Below are positions 44,361-55,673 of a stretch of 64,000 nt of DNA, piece by piece. Under the pieces are notes generated by a model. That model had not been told where the DNA came from. It saw only the letters and a program-made list of their open reading frames with translations, and did not search any database. This DNA comes from Pseudooctadecabacter jejudonensis (GTDB lineage: Bacteria > Pseudomonadota > Alphaproteobacteria > Rhodobacterales > Rhodobacteraceae): NCBI RefSeq assembly GCF_900172275.1, contig NZ_FWFT01000006.1:62001-126000 (forward strand), written 5' to 3'. The first letter of the stretch is position 1, and every line of letters begins with the position of its first letter. Position numbers and translations under genes: made by a program.

Positions 44361-46994
44361 ATGCTGAAGATTGATCTTTGGAAACGCGTTACAATCTGGC
44401 TGGTGGTGGCCATTGGTATCGCGATGGCGTTGCCCAACGGGTTTTACGGCACGGTCGAGAGGTCCAACGATGCCGAGGCCGCGCTGGCGGCAGGGCAGTC
44501 AGGCGAGGATCTGCAGGCTGACGCGGCCGCGTGGCCGTCGTTTATGCCCGACAATCTGGTGAACCTGGGCCTTGATTTGCGCGGTGGCGCCCAGCTGTTG
44601 GCCGAAGTGCAGGTTGAAGATGTCTACGAGACCCGCATGCGCGCCCTGTGGCCCGAGGTGCGCGATGTGTTGGCCGCCCAGCGGGACGTCGTGGGGTTTG
44701 TCACCGACGAAAGCGACACGCCCGGTGAACTGCGCGTGCGCATTTCGGAGCCTGCCGGCATGGACCGTGCGCTATCGCTGGTGCGGGGTCTGGCGCAACA
44801 GGTGGTGAGTGTGACAGGCGTCGGGCAGACGGATATTGTGGTGCGCGCGGTCAGCGATACAGACCTGATCGTGACCCTGTCCGAGGCCGAAATGCAGGCC
44901 ACGGACGACCGCACGGTGCGCCAGGCGCTTGAGATTGTGCGCCGCCGGATTGACGAGGTCGGCACGCGGGAGCCATCCATTCAGCGCCAGGGCGCGGACC
45001 GGATCCTGATCCAGGTGCCGGGTGTGGGATCGGCACAAGAGGTCAAAGACATCATTGGCACAACCGCGCAGCTGGGGTTCCACCCTGTGGTGGGCCGCAC
45101 CTCTGACCCTGAGGACCGTGCAGGTGCGGGCAATGTGGTGCTGCCGTCGCTGGATGAACCTGGTGTGTATTACATCGTCGAACGCTCGCCGGTGGTGACG
45201 GGCGAGGATCTGGTGGACAGCCAGCCCACCTTTGACCAGAACAACCGCCCCGCCGTGACGTTCCGGTTCAACCCGTCGGGTGCGCGGAAATTTGGTGATT
45301 ATACGTTGGAAAACATCGGGTCGCCCTTTGCGATTGTGCTGGATGACGAGGTGGTCAGCGCGCCGACCATTCAGGCGCATATCTCGGGTGGATCGGGCAT
45401 TATCACGGGGCAGTTTACGGTTGAGGAATCGACCAATCTGGCCGTTTTGTTGCGCGCAGGTGCTTTGCCCGCGGAATTGAATTTCTTGCAAGAACAGACA
45501 GTTGGGCCTGATTTGGGGCAAGACAGCATCAATGCGGGCGCCATCGCCTGTCTGGTCGCTTTTGCGCTGGTGCTGATTTACATGGTGCTGAGTTATGGGC
45601 TGTTCGGCATCTTTGCCAATGTCGCATTGTTGGTGAACGTGGCGCTGATTTTCGGGCTTTTGTCGCTGATCGGCGGCACGCTGACGTTGCCTGGCATCGC
45701 GGGCATCGTGCTGACGATTGGTATGGCGGTGGATGCCAACGTTCTGATCTTTGAGAGGATACGAGAAGAGGCGCGCACGGCCAAAGGCCCCGCCCGCGCT
45801 ATTGAGTTGGGCTATGAAAAGGCGCTTTCGGCCATCATCGACGCCAACATCACGACCTTTATCACCGCGGCGATCCTGTTTGCCATGGGCGCGGGGCCCG
45901 TGCGCGGGTTTGCGATTACGCTGGGGCTGGGGATCATCACATCCGTCTTTACGGCGATTTTTGTGACGCGCCTGTTGGTGGTTATCTGGTTCGAACGCAA
46001 GCGGCCAAAGCAGTTGTTTGCGGGTCGGTATTTGCGGCTGGTCAAACAGGGGACTGCGTTTGATTTCTTCAACCGGGCCAAGATGTGGCTGGGGATTTCG
46101 GCGGTTCTGGCTTTGGTCGCTTTCGGATCGTTCCTGTATCAGGGCCTGAATTTCGGCATCGATTTCAAAGGCGGCACAACCTTGCGCACCCAAAGCGCGC
46201 AGGTGGTGGATGTGGGCGAATATCGCAGCGTGATCGACGGTCTGGAGCTGGGCGAGGTCACGATTACGGAAGTGTTCGACCCGACGTTTGGGCCGGATCA
46301 AAACGTGGCCCTTGTGGCCTTGCAAGCGCAAGATGGCGAGGAGGCCGTGACGAACGAGACGATCAATGCGGTGCAAGACGCGTTGCGCACGATTGATCCG
46401 GACATGACCTTCCCTGCGGTGGAATCCGTCGGACCGACCGTGTCGGGAGAGTTGATTCAGGCGGCGATCATTGCGGTGGCATTGGCCATCGGTGCGGTGC
46501 TGATCTACATCTGGTTGCGGTTTGAGTGGCAGTTTGCCCTGGGCGCTGTGGCGGCCCTTGTGCATGATGTGGTGCTGACGATCGGCATCTTCTCGGAGCT
46601 GCAAATCCGGTTCGATCTGGCGATCATTGCGGCCTTGCTGACGATTGTGGGCTATTCGCTGAACGACACGGTGGTGGTGTTTGACCGCGTGCGGGAGAAT
46701 TTGCGCAAGTATAAGCAAAAAGACCTTAAGGCGGTGTTGAACCTGTCGATCAATGAAACCCTGAGCCGGACATTCATGACGTCGTTCACGACTTTGCTGG
46801 CGCTGATTTCGCTTTATGTCTTGGGCGGCGATGTGATCCGCGGGTTCGTGTTTGCGATGATCTGGGGCGTGATTGTGGGCACTTACTCATCGATCTTTGT
46901 GGCCTCGACCACGTTGTTGGTGTTGGGCGTCAAACGGGATTGGTCGGGTGACAACAAGAACGTCGGCGGACAATTTGCCAACATTGATGCCTGA
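44361..46994 (+). CDS. secDF: Protein translocase SecDF (fused)
   Basis: An 877-residue protein fusing SecD and SecF, which use proton flow to pull secreted proteins across the inner membrane. SecD part (1 to about 555): first helix, the DLRGGAQLL motif near 73, the large periplasmic domain, then GMAVDANVLIFERIREE. SecF part (about 568 on): GIDFKGGTTLRTQ near 597 and YSLNDTVVVFDRVREN near 775. Twelve helices expected. Followed after 7 nt by the palindromic 3' element and a repeat. Confidence 0.97.
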   Translation: MLKIDLWKRVTIWLVVAIGIAMALPNGFYGTVERSNDAEAALAAGQSGEDLQADAAAWPSFMPDNLVNLGLDLRGGAQLLAEVQVEDVYETRMRALWPEVRDVLAAQRDVVGFVTDESDTPGELRVRISEPAGMDRALSLVRGLAQQVVSVTGVGQTDIVVRAVSDTDLIVTLSEAEMQATDDRTVRQALEIVRRRIDEVGTREPSIQRQGADRILIQVPGVGSAQEVKDIIGTTAQLGFHPVVGRTSDPEDRAGAGNVVLPSLDEPGVYYIVERSPVVTGEDLVDSQPTFDQNNRPAVTFRFNPSGARKFGDYTLENIGSPFAIVLDDEVVSAPTIQAHISGGSGIITGQFTVEESTNLAVLLRAGALPAELNFLQEQTVGPDLGQDSINAGAIACLVAFALVLIYMVLSYGLFGIFANVALLVNVALIFGLLSLIGGTLTLPGIAGIVLTIGMAVDANVLIFERIREEARTAKGPARAIELGYEKALSAIIDANITTFITAAILFAMGAGPVRGFAITLGLGIITSVFTAIFVTRLLVVIWFERKRPKQLFAGRYLRLVKQGTAFDFFNRAKMWLGISAVLALVAFGSFLYQGLNFGIDFKGGTTLRTQSAQVVDVGEYRSVIDGLELGEVTITEVFDPTFGPDQNVALVALQAQDGEEAVTNETINAVQDALRTIDPDMTFPAVESVGPTVSGELIQAAIIAVALAIGAVLIYIWLRFEWQFALGAVAALVHDVVLTIGIFSELQIRFDLAIIAALLTIVGYSLNDTVVVFDRVRENLRKYKQKDLKAVLNLSINETLSRTFMTSFTTLLALISLYVLGGDVIRGFVFAMIWGVIVGTYSSIFVASTTLLVLGVKRDWSGDNKNVGGQFANIDA

Positions 46995-47001
46995 GGGGCA
47001 T

Positions 47002-47023
47002 GCTAAAATTCCGGAATTTTAGC
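47002..47023. terminator. Palindromic 3'-end element, copy 3
   Basis: Core TAAAATTCCGGAATTTTA with GC on both flanks, starting seven bases after the secDF stop. It runs directly into a composite repeat (47024-47056). Confidence 0.7.
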
Positions 47024-47056
47024 GCCTCCGGCGGGAGTTTTTCGGGTCAGATGAAG
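47024..47056 (+). repeat. Composite repeat: family B head plus family A tail
   Basis: GCCTCCGGCGGGAGTTTTTC followed by GGGTCAGATGAAG. The first 12 bases equal the head of family B and the remainder (47035-47056) is family A copy 4, showing that the two families are variants of one modular element. It ends 10 bases before the next start codon. Confidence 0.85.
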
Positions 47057-47066
47057 GGGGCCGCCC

Positions 47067-47423
47067 ATGCGCCTGAATGAAGTTGTTTATACGGATGCGA
47101 AGCCCGTGGATGGGTATGGTGCGGGCTTTTTTCGCATCGGTGGGCAGGTGTACGAGGGGGCCTTGGTTGTGCTGCCCACAGGCATCGCGCCGTGGGGCGG
47201 ATATGACGATGCGCAGACCCTGATTGATGCAGTCGCCGATCTGGATGTTGTGTTTGTTGGCACTGGGGCTGAGATCGCGCATATTCCAACGGATTTGCGC
47301 ACCGCTCTTGAGGACGCGGGGTTGGGCGTTGAGGTGATGTCGTCGCCCACGGCGTGTCGCACCTACAATGTTTTGCTGAGCGAAGGGCGGCGTGTCGGGC
47401 TGGCCCTGCTGCCTGTCGGTTGA
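47067..47423 (+). CDS. Mth938-like domain protein (DUF498)
   Basis: A 118-residue protein of the Mth938/DUF498 family (a relative of mitochondrial NDUFAF3, a complex I assembly factor). MRLNEVVYTDAKPVDGYGAGFFRIGGQVYEGALVVLP and FVGTGAEIAHIPTDLR are typical. Function in bacteria is not settled. It lies between secDF and ccmA and is probably the head of the ccm transcript, with 14 bp to ccmA. Confidence 0.88.
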   Translation: MRLNEVVYTDAKPVDGYGAGFFRIGGQVYEGALVVLPTGIAPWGGYDDAQTLIDAVADLDVVFVGTGAEIAHIPTDLRTALEDAGLGVEVMSSPTACRTYNVLLSEGRRVGLALLPVG

Positions 47424-47437
47424 GGGGGCGGGCCGCG

Positions 47438-48055
47438 ATGGAACTGAAGGTTCTGGATGTATGCGTCGCGCGTGGCGGGGTGCCTGTGCTGGAGGGGCTG
47501 ACTTTTGAGGTCGCCGCAGGGCAGGCACTGGTGTTGCGCGGGCCCAATGGGGTCGGCAAGACGACATTGCTGCGCACCCTTGCAGGATTGCAGCCGCCAC
47601 TGACGGGAGAGGTGATTTATCCCGAAGACAGTGGCGCCTACGCCAGTCATGCCGATGGCATCAAAGCGCAGCTGAGCGTGACCGAAAACCTTGCGTTTTG
47701 GGGGGACGTCCATGGGGCAGATGTGCCGGACGCCGTCTTTGCGGCGTTTGATCTAGAAGACTTGAGGGACCGTTTGGCGGGCACGTTGTCGGCGGGGCAA
47801 AAGCGCCGTTTGGGTCTTGCACGGCTGGGGGTCATCGGGCGCAAAGTGTTGTTTCTGGATGAGCCGACGGTTAGCCTCGATGGCTTTTCAGTGAAGATGT
47901 TTGCCCGTTGGTTGCAGGGCAGCCATTTGGCCGCAGGCGGCATTGCTGTCATTGCCACCCACATTGACCTTGGTATCGATGCCCCGGAGCTGGAACTGGC
48001 GCCTTTCAAGGCGGCGCCCGACGCTCGGGACGGTGCGGACGAGGCGTTTCTTTGA
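47438..48055 (+). CDS. ccmA: Heme exporter ATPase CcmA
   Basis: A 205-residue ABC ATPase that releases heme-loaded CcmE during cytochrome c maturation. Walker A GPNGVGKTT is at about 34-42, the signature LSAGQKRRLGLARL at about 124-137 and Walker B VLFLDEPTVSLD at about 144-155. Start is ATG at 47438. The ccmB start overlaps its stop as TTGA. Confidence 0.95.
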   Translation: MELKVLDVCVARGGVPVLEGLTFEVAAGQALVLRGPNGVGKTTLLRTLAGLQPPLTGEVIYPEDSGAYASHADGIKAQLSVTENLAFWGDVHGADVPDAVFAAFDLEDLRDRLAGTLSAGQKRRLGLARLGVIGRKVLFLDEPTVSLDGFSVKMFARWLQGSHLAAGGIAVIATHIDLGIDAPELELAPFKAAPDARDGADEAFL

Positions 48056-48708
48056 TTGCGCTGTTGCGCCGAGATCTGGCCTTGGCCGTGCGCGCAGGCG
48101 GCGGCTTTGGCCTTGGCCTTGCGTTCTTTCTGATTGTGATCGTTCTGGTGCCCTTTGGCGTCGGGCCGCAGGCGGATATTCTGTCCCGCATCGCACCTGG
48201 TGTTTTGTGGGTGGCCGCGCTGTTGGCGGCGCTGTTGTCGCTCGATCGGATCTTTGCGCTGGATTTTGAGGACGGGTCCCTGCCGCTTTTGGCGACATCC
48301 CCGCTGCCGCTTGAAGGGGTCGCCTTGATAAAAGGGGTGGCCCATTGGCTGACCACGGGCCTGCCGCTGACCTTCGCCGCGCCCGCGTTGGGGTTTTTGC
48401 TGTCACTGGCGCCCGGGGCCTATGTCTGGCTGCTGGCGTCTTTGGTGTTGGGCACACCGGCCCTGTCGATGATCGGCACCTTTGGGGCGGCGGTGACGGT
48501 GGGCCTCAAACGTGGGGGGCTTTTGATGTCTCTTCTGGTGTTGCCGCTTTATGTGCCGACGTTGATTTTCGGGGCGGAGGCCGTGCGTCGCGGGGCCGAT
48601 GGGCAAGACCCCACGACGCCGCTTTTGATGTTGGCCGGGATCACGCTGGGCTGTTTTGCGCTGCTGCCTTTTGCCAGTGCCGCCGCCCTGCGGGTGAATT
48701 TGAAGTGA
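48052..48708 (+). CDS. ccmB: Heme exporter membrane protein CcmB
   Basis: A 218-residue six-helix protein partnering CcmA and CcmC. MIALLRRDLALAVRAGG and the LDRIFALDFEDGSLPLL segment near residue 63 are typical. The start is a TTG overlapping the ccmA stop (TTGA), so translation depends on coupling; no ATG lies in the first 90 residues that would keep the family N-terminus. Confidence 0.94.
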   Translation: MIALLRRDLALAVRAGGGFGLGLAFFLIVIVLVPFGVGPQADILSRIAPGVLWVAALLAALLSLDRIFALDFEDGSLPLLATSPLPLEGVALIKGVAHWLTTGLPLTFAAPALGFLLSLAPGAYVWLLASLVLGTPALSMIGTFGAAVTVGLKRGGLLMSLLVLPLYVPTLIFGAEAVRRGADGQDPTTPLLMLAGITLGCFALLPFASAAALRVNLK

Positions 48709-48749
48709 GCGGTCTTGTCGGCGCAAAGGGGAAGGGCTAGCTAACACTC

Positions 48750-49475
48750 ATGTCGATCTGGGAATACGCCAATCCGAAGAAATTCATTGCAACAACCGGC
48801 CCTTGGGTGCCGGTGATGCTGTGGGGATCCATTGCAATCCTTGTTGTCGGGCTTGTCTGGGGGTTTTTCTTTACGCCCGACGATTTCCGGCAGGGGTCCA
48901 CCGTCAAGATTTTCTATCTGCATGTGCCATCGGCCCTGATGGCGATCAACGCGTGGTTCATGATGCTGATCGCCTCGGTTATCTGGTTGGTGCGCCGTCA
49001 TCATGTCAGCGCCTTGGCCGCCCGGGCCGCTGCGCCTGTGGGCGTTGTGATGACAGTGATGGCCTTGTTTACCGGCGCCATTTGGGGCCAGCCCATGTGG
49101 GGCACATGGTGGGCCTGGGATCCGCGCCTGACGTCCTTTCTGATCCTGTTTTTGTTCTACCTTGGCTACATTGCCTTGTGGGAAGCGATCGAGGATCCGG
49201 ACACGGCCGCTGATCTGACGTCGGTGCTGTGCATCGTGGGGTCGGTGTTTGCCGTCTTGTCGCGCTATGCGGTGAACTTCTGGAGCCAAGGGTTGCACCA
49301 ACCCGCATCCTTGTCGCTGGATAAGGAAGAAAACGTGGCAGATGTGTTTTGGTATCCCGCGCTGGTTTGTATTGCGGGTTTCGTGCTGTTGTTTGTGGCC
49401 TTGGTGCTGATGCGCACAGCCACCGAAATTCGCGTCCGCCGGATGCGCGCACTTGAGGCGAGGATGCGCGGATGA
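48750..49475 (+). CDS. ccmC: Heme exporter protein CcmC
   Basis: A 241-residue six-helix protein that loads heme on CcmE. The tryptophan-rich heme-handling motif WGQPMWGTWWAWDPRLTS is at residues about 112-129, with the heme-ligand histidines in FYLHVPSAL (about 53) and near FWSQGLHQP (about 182). Stop overlaps the ccmD start (ATGA). Confidence 0.96.
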   Translation: MSIWEYANPKKFIATTGPWVPVMLWGSIAILVVGLVWGFFFTPDDFRQGSTVKIFYLHVPSALMAINAWFMMLIASVIWLVRRHHVSALAARAAAPVGVVMTVMALFTGAIWGQPMWGTWWAWDPRLTSFLILFLFYLGYIALWEAIEDPDTAADLTSVLCIVGSVFAVLSRYAVNFWSQGLHQPASLSLDKEENVADVFWYPALVCIAGFVLLFVALVLMRTATEIRVRRMRALEARMRG

Positions 49476-49642
49476 TGCCGGATCTGGGAAAATACGCGGT
49501 CGAGGTTTTGCTGGCCTATGGCGTGTCCATTGTTCTTTTGATCGGCGTTGTGGTGGTGTCTTTGCGTCGCGAACGGCGCGTGGCCCGACAGTTGCAGGAT
49601 GTTGAGGCACGGCGGCATATCCAAGCTGTGGCGCGCAAATGA
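49472..49642 (+). CDS. ccmD: Heme exporter protein CcmD
   Basis: A 56-residue single-helix protein: MMPDLGKYAVEVLLAYGVSI then a hydrophobic run and a basic tail (SLRRERRVARQLQDVE). Size, the YAVEVLLAYG pattern and place between ccmC and ccmG identify it. CcmD stabilises the CcmC-CcmE complex. It overlaps both neighbours by 4 bp. Confidence 0.92.
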   Translation: MMPDLGKYAVEVLLAYGVSIVLLIGVVVVSLRRERRVARQLQDVEARRHIQAVARK

Positions 49643-50181
49643 AGTGGCTGTTGATGATCCCTGTGATTGTTTTTGCCGCACTGGCGGGGCTGTTTGCGGC
49701 GGGCATGTTTCTGGGCCAGGGGGATGAATTGCCTTCGGCCCTGATCGGAGAGCCCGCGCCGGTGGTGGAGGTCGAAGAGGTCGAGGGGCTGCCCCTTCTG
49801 ACCGATGAAATGTTGCGTGACGGAGAGGTCAAGATCGTGAATTTCTGGGCCAGCTGGTGCGCCCCCTGTCGTGTGGAACACCCCAACCTGACGGCGTTGG
49901 CGCAAGAGGGCGTGCCGATCTACGGCGTCAACTATAAGGATTTCGATCCCAACGCTGCGGCATTTCTGGAGGAATTGGGCGATCCTTACGTGGCCGTGGG
50001 ATCTGACAAACAAGGGTTTTATGCCATCGATTGGGGTGTGTACGGCGTGCCGGAAACCTTTGTGCTGGATGGGGATGGCACGATCCTGTTCAGAATGGCG
50101 GCCCCGATTACATCCCGAGAGCTGGAGGGCAGATTGCGCCCTGCGCTTGAGGCGGCTTACGCAGCTAAGGCCAGCGAATAA
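49639..50181 (+). CDS. ccmG: Thiol:disulfide interchange protein CcmG (DsbE)
   Basis: A 180-residue membrane-anchored thioredoxin that keeps apocytochrome c cysteines reduced. One N-terminal helix is followed by the active site NFWASWCAPCRVEHP (Cys-Ala-Pro-Cys near residues 74-77) and the CcmG-typical YGVNYKD and YGVPETFVLD segments. Last gene of ccmABCDG. Its 3' end overlaps the convergent dimethylarginine hydrolase gene by 25 bp. ccmE, ccmF and ccmH are not in the window. Confidence 0.96.
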   Translation: MKWLLMIPVIVFAALAGLFAAGMFLGQGDELPSALIGEPAPVVEVEEVEGLPLLTDEMLRDGEVKIVNFWASWCAPCRVEHPNLTALAQEGVPIYGVNYKDFDPNAAAFLEELGDPYVAVGSDKQGFYAIDWGVYGVPETFVLDGDGTILFRMAAPITSRELEGRLRPALEAAYAAKASE

Positions 50182-50957
50182 CGCAACGACATACAGCTGA
50201 GCCCGCCATCAACCAAGGCGGCCTGCGATGTGTTCAGCACCTTGACCGCGTAACCGGCCTGATCCAACAGATCTGCCGTGCGCGGGTAACCCGCAGACAC
50301 AAACACGTCGTTATTGACCCGGATGGCATTGGCTGCGGCTTCTTCCCCGTGCGGTGTTTCAATGACGTTAAGCCCTTGAAACGCGCCAGAGGCGGCCAGC
50401 TTTGGGGTCGCTAGAACGGTCTCATGATCCAGCAGGGAACTTTCTGTTTTGAAATGCAGGATTTCGGGCGGCGTTTGCAGGATGTCCAAACGGTAACCCT
50501 GCGCCTCAACCAAAGGCCGCAAGTCCTCAGCCCCTTGTGCGGTTGTTCTGGCAGACAAGCCAAGGAGAACGCGATCATCGGTGCACAAGATATCGCCGCC
50601 GTCGACGAAGCCGTCGGTCTGCAAATCAACGACATCCGCCATGGTCTCCAGCAACGCAGGTCGCAATGCTGCGGCCTCACCTATTCGGCTGTCTGCACCT
50701 GGACGCAAGACAATTGCCACACCGTTCAGCACCAAAGCAGGGTCTTCGATGAACACGCTGTCTGGAAAGCTGTCGTCTGCCGGTAAAACGGTCACGTCAC
50801 ACCCCGCATCCCGCAATGCACTGACGTATGCTGCGTGTTCAGCCGCAAAGACAAGGGGATCGGGGTCACCCTGATCGGTGGCGCGCAATCCGTCTGTTAC
50901 AGACAGCGCGGGCGTGCGACACAGGGCATGGGTAAATTCAAAAGATCGGTGCGTCAT
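50157..50957 (-). CDS. Dimethylarginine dimethylaminohydrolase-like amidinohydrolase
   Basis: A 266-residue guanidino-modifying enzyme of the DDAH type, which turns dimethylarginine into citrulline and dimethylamine. Catalytic residues can be placed: Glu71 and Asp72 (FIED), GGDILCTD near 120-127, His168 (ILHFKTESS) and the nucleophile Cys255 in LSCMSLRYS. A longer frame reading to 51164 has an unconserved N-terminus; I use ATG at 50957. The gene could equally be an arginine deiminase relative, but length favours DDAH. Confidence 0.85.
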   Translation of the reverse strand: MTHRSFEFTHALCRTPALSVTDGLRATDQGDPDPLVFAAEHAAYVSALRDAGCDVTVLPADDSFPDSVFIEDPALVLNGVAIVLRPGADSRIGEAAALRPALLETMADVVDLQTDGFVDGGDILCTDDRVLLGLSARTTAQGAEDLRPLVEAQGYRLDILQTPPEILHFKTESSLLDHETVLATPKLAASGAFQGLNVIETPHGEEAAANAIRVNNDVFVSAGYPRTADLLDQAGYAVKVLNTSQAALVDGGLSCMSLRYSLALAA

Positions 50958-50997
50958 GCCCCCACCATACGCCGACCCAGCGCGCCGTCTAGGTTTC

Positions 50998-51016
50998 GCT
51001 GTTTCAAAAATATGCA
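50998..51016 (-). repeat. Dispersed repeat family B, copy 4 (partial)
   Basis: CGCTGTTTCAAAAATATGC, matching the middle of copy 2 at 21744. It lies 40 nt upstream of the DDAH-like start, in the gap to acnA. A GC-rich inverted pair GCGCCGCCTGA/TCAGGCGGCGC is nearby (51039-51064). Confidence 0.6.
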
Positions 51017-51038
51017 AAATCACCCGCCCACAAAAAAC

Positions 51039-51064
51039 GCGCCGCCTGAATGTCAGGCGGCGCG
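51039..51064 (-). terminator. GC-rich hairpin downstream of acnA
   Basis: GCGCCGCCTGA pairs with TCAGGCGGCGC around ATGT. On the minus strand the stem is followed by GTTTTTTG, so this is a good intrinsic terminator for the aconitase transcript, behind the palindrome at 51077. Confidence 0.75.
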
Positions 51065-51076
51065 TTAAAGTCGCGT

Positions 51077-51100
51077 CTCTAAAATTCCGGAATTTTAGAG
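51077..51100. terminator. Palindromic 3'-end element, copy 4
   Basis: A 24-nt perfect palindrome with the same core TAAAATTCCGGAATTTTA and CTC/GAG flanks as copy 1, two bases after the acnA stop codon. Confidence 0.7.
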
Positions 51101-51102
51101 CA

Positions 51103-53805
<2,703 letters not shown>

Positions 53806-54068
53806 GTGCGTCTCCTGCGATGAACGTGGGATGATTCTGGCTGCGGTATACAATCGCACACAATAGCTGCCAAGTGTTGTTTATACTTATTTTGATGCGT
53901 TTGAGTGACGCAGGCGCGATGTGATTTTTCCCATTTATCTCGCGACAGGATCCCTTACGACGTGATGAACGGCTGCGGGTGTCGCAATTGTAACAGACGC
54001 CTCGCGAACGGTTGATTGGCATATGGAAGACAGCCCCGTTACCCATGGGGCAGAATAAGGGAATCTAT

Positions 54069-54776
54069 ATGCGTCAAATACTCGCCAGTTTGTCTGTCGC
54101 CATCACCATGATGGGGGCCGCACCCGCGTCTGCTGAGGGGCCGGTGGTCATTGAGCTTTATACATCGCAGGGGTGTTCCAGCTGCCCGCCTGCGGATGCG
54201 CTTTTGCATGATTTGGCGGACCGCGATGACGTGATCCCATTGGCGCTGCATGTGGATTATTGGGATTATATCGGCTGGGCGGACAGCTTTGCCGATCCGC
54301 GCCACACTGTGCGACAGCAAGGATATGCTGCGGCGGCGGGGCACAATACGATCTACACGCCCCAGATGGTGATTGCAGGGCAGACGCATGTGATTGGTGC
54401 AAAGCCGATGCAGGTGGCCGATGCGATCAAGGCCCATCAAGCCCCCACTGGCGTTGCGGTTGATGCGGCCGTCGCGGGCGGTGCGTTGACAATCACCGGA
54501 ACCACCGAGCAGGCCTTGCCCGCAGGGACCACGGTCCAGGTCGTCCGTTTCAGTGCGCGCGAGACAGTGGATATCCAACGGGGCGAAAATGCGGGGCGCA
54601 CCCTCGAATATGCCAACATCGTTACCGACTGGCAGACCGTGGGCGAATGGTCCGGTGCAGACAGCCTGCAGCTGTCCATCCCCGTGCAGGGCGACGCGCC
54701 GATTGTTGTGATCGTACAGCAAGAAGGTGCCGCGAATGGCCCCGGTGCTGTTTTGGCGACGGCTGTTTTGCGCTAA
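54069..54776 (+). CDS. DUF1223 secreted thioredoxin-like protein
   Basis: A 235-residue exported protein. The signal peptide is MRQILASLSVAITMMGAAPA with cleavage after SA at about 22. The mature part begins with VVIELYTSQGCSSCPPADALLHDLA, the DUF1223 signature with a CxxC-like CSSC at about 34-37, followed by HVDYWDYIGWADSFADP. A redox role is plausible but undetermined. AAGGGA precedes the ATG. The 263-nt gap upstream, shared with acnA, shows no clear motif. Confidence 0.88.
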   Translation: MRQILASLSVAITMMGAAPASAEGPVVIELYTSQGCSSCPPADALLHDLADRDDVIPLALHVDYWDYIGWADSFADPRHTVRQQGYAAAAGHNTIYTPQMVIAGQTHVIGAKPMQVADAIKAHQAPTGVAVDAAVAGGALTITGTTEQALPAGTTVQVVRFSARETVDIQRGENAGRTLEYANIVTDWQTVGEWSGADSLQLSIPVQGDAPIVVIVQQEGAANGPGAVLATAVLR

Positions 54777-55408
54777 GGTTGACGGGCGACCCCCGTGCCG
54801 ATCATGCTGTCGCGGGTCACCAATTTTGCCAATTCATCAACAGACATGCCATCGGTGCCCGACGGTCGCGCGGGGATCACAATATATCGCATGTCGGCCG
54901 TGCTGTCGTGGACGCGCACTCTTGTGGTGTCGGGCAGGGTGACGCCAAATTCGGCCAGCACACCGCGTGGATCGCGCACTGTTCGGCTGCGATAGGCCCT
55001 CGATTTGTACCAATCGGGCGGCAGGCCCAACAGATTGCGCGGGTAACATGAACACAAGGTGCAGACGATGATATTGTGTTCATGGGCCGTATTTTCGACG
55101 GCGATCAATTTCAGCGGGCCAATGTCGAACCCCATATCCCGCGTCGCGGCGGAGGCATCTTGCATCAGGGCTGCGTGAAAGTCCGGATCTGTCCAGGCGC
55201 GCGCGACGACTTGCGCGCCATTTGCGGGGCTTCGGGCGTCCATGGTGTTGATCTGGGACGCAATCTCTTCGGGCGATGTGATGCCTTTTTCGACCAGCAA
55301 TTCGCGCACGGCGATTTCCATGGTTTGCCAGTAGCTGAGCGGGGTGTCGTCATCGGCGCGGTAGGGATGGCCGGACGGGCTAAGGGAATCGTGGTGATCA
55401 TGGGGCAT
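54773..55408 (-). CDS. nthA: Nitrile hydratase alpha-subunit homologue (cobalt type)
   Basis: A 211-residue catalytic subunit. The metal claw VCTLCSC gives Cys116, Cys119, Ser120 and Cys121; Thr in the third position of the motif is typical of cobalt enzymes (iron enzymes have Ser). The flanking CYPRNLLGLPPDWYKSRAYRSR and RDPRGVLAEFG are canonical. The enzyme would hydrate nitriles to amides; thiocyanate hydrolase gamma is a close alternative. The start overlaps the preceding ORF by 11 bp. Last of three genes that together form the whole enzyme. Confidence 0.88.
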   Translation of the reverse strand: MPHDHHDSLSPSGHPYRADDDTPLSYWQTMEIAVRELLVEKGITSPEEIASQINTMDARSPANGAQVVARAWTDPDFHAALMQDASAATRDMGFDIGPLKLIAVENTAHEHNIIVCTLCSCYPRNLLGLPPDWYKSRAYRSRTVRDPRGVLAEFGVTLPDTTRVRVHDSTADMRYIVIPARPSGTDGMSVDELAKLVTRDSMIGTGVARQP

Positions 55409-55673
55409 CGTCTGCGGGCTCCAACCAGTGATCATAAATTTCGGCGTCGAGGGTGTCGTCGGGGTTGGGCGTGTCCGGCCCCCAGATGTCACCCATGCGG
55501 AACCGCACACGGTGTAAGGGCAGGGCGGGTGCGTCGTGTCCATAGGCGAGGTCTTCGGGGTTGGGAAAGGCGCCCAGACTGCGTTCGATCACGCCGGCTT
55601 TGCCCCGCAGATAGTGCGGAGTGCGCACGTGGCCGGGCGGCATCAGGGGTTTGACGCGTACTTTTTGCATCAT
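55398..55673 (-). CDS. Nitrile hydratase beta subunit, C-terminal half as separate ORF
   Basis: A 91-residue protein equal to the SH3-like C-terminal domain of nitrile hydratase beta: HVRTPHYLRGKAGVIERSLGAFPNPEDLAYG and YRVRF-type HRVRFRMGDIWGP. It starts within the stop of the N-terminal-half gene (ATGA). Three-polypeptide enzymes of this design are known from thiocyanate hydrolase and from toyocamycin nitrile hydratase. Confidence 0.85.
   Translation of the reverse strand: MMQKVRVKPLMPPGHVRTPHYLRGKAGVIERSLGAFPNPEDLAYGHDAPALPLHRVRFRMGDIWGPDTPNPDDTLDAEIYDHWLEPADDAP

Noticed and set aside
44772-46718. A 648-codon open frame antisense to secDF
   Set aside because: Shadow frame caused by the GC-rich codon bias; no family resemblance, no ribosome site, and secDF on the other strand is unmistakable.
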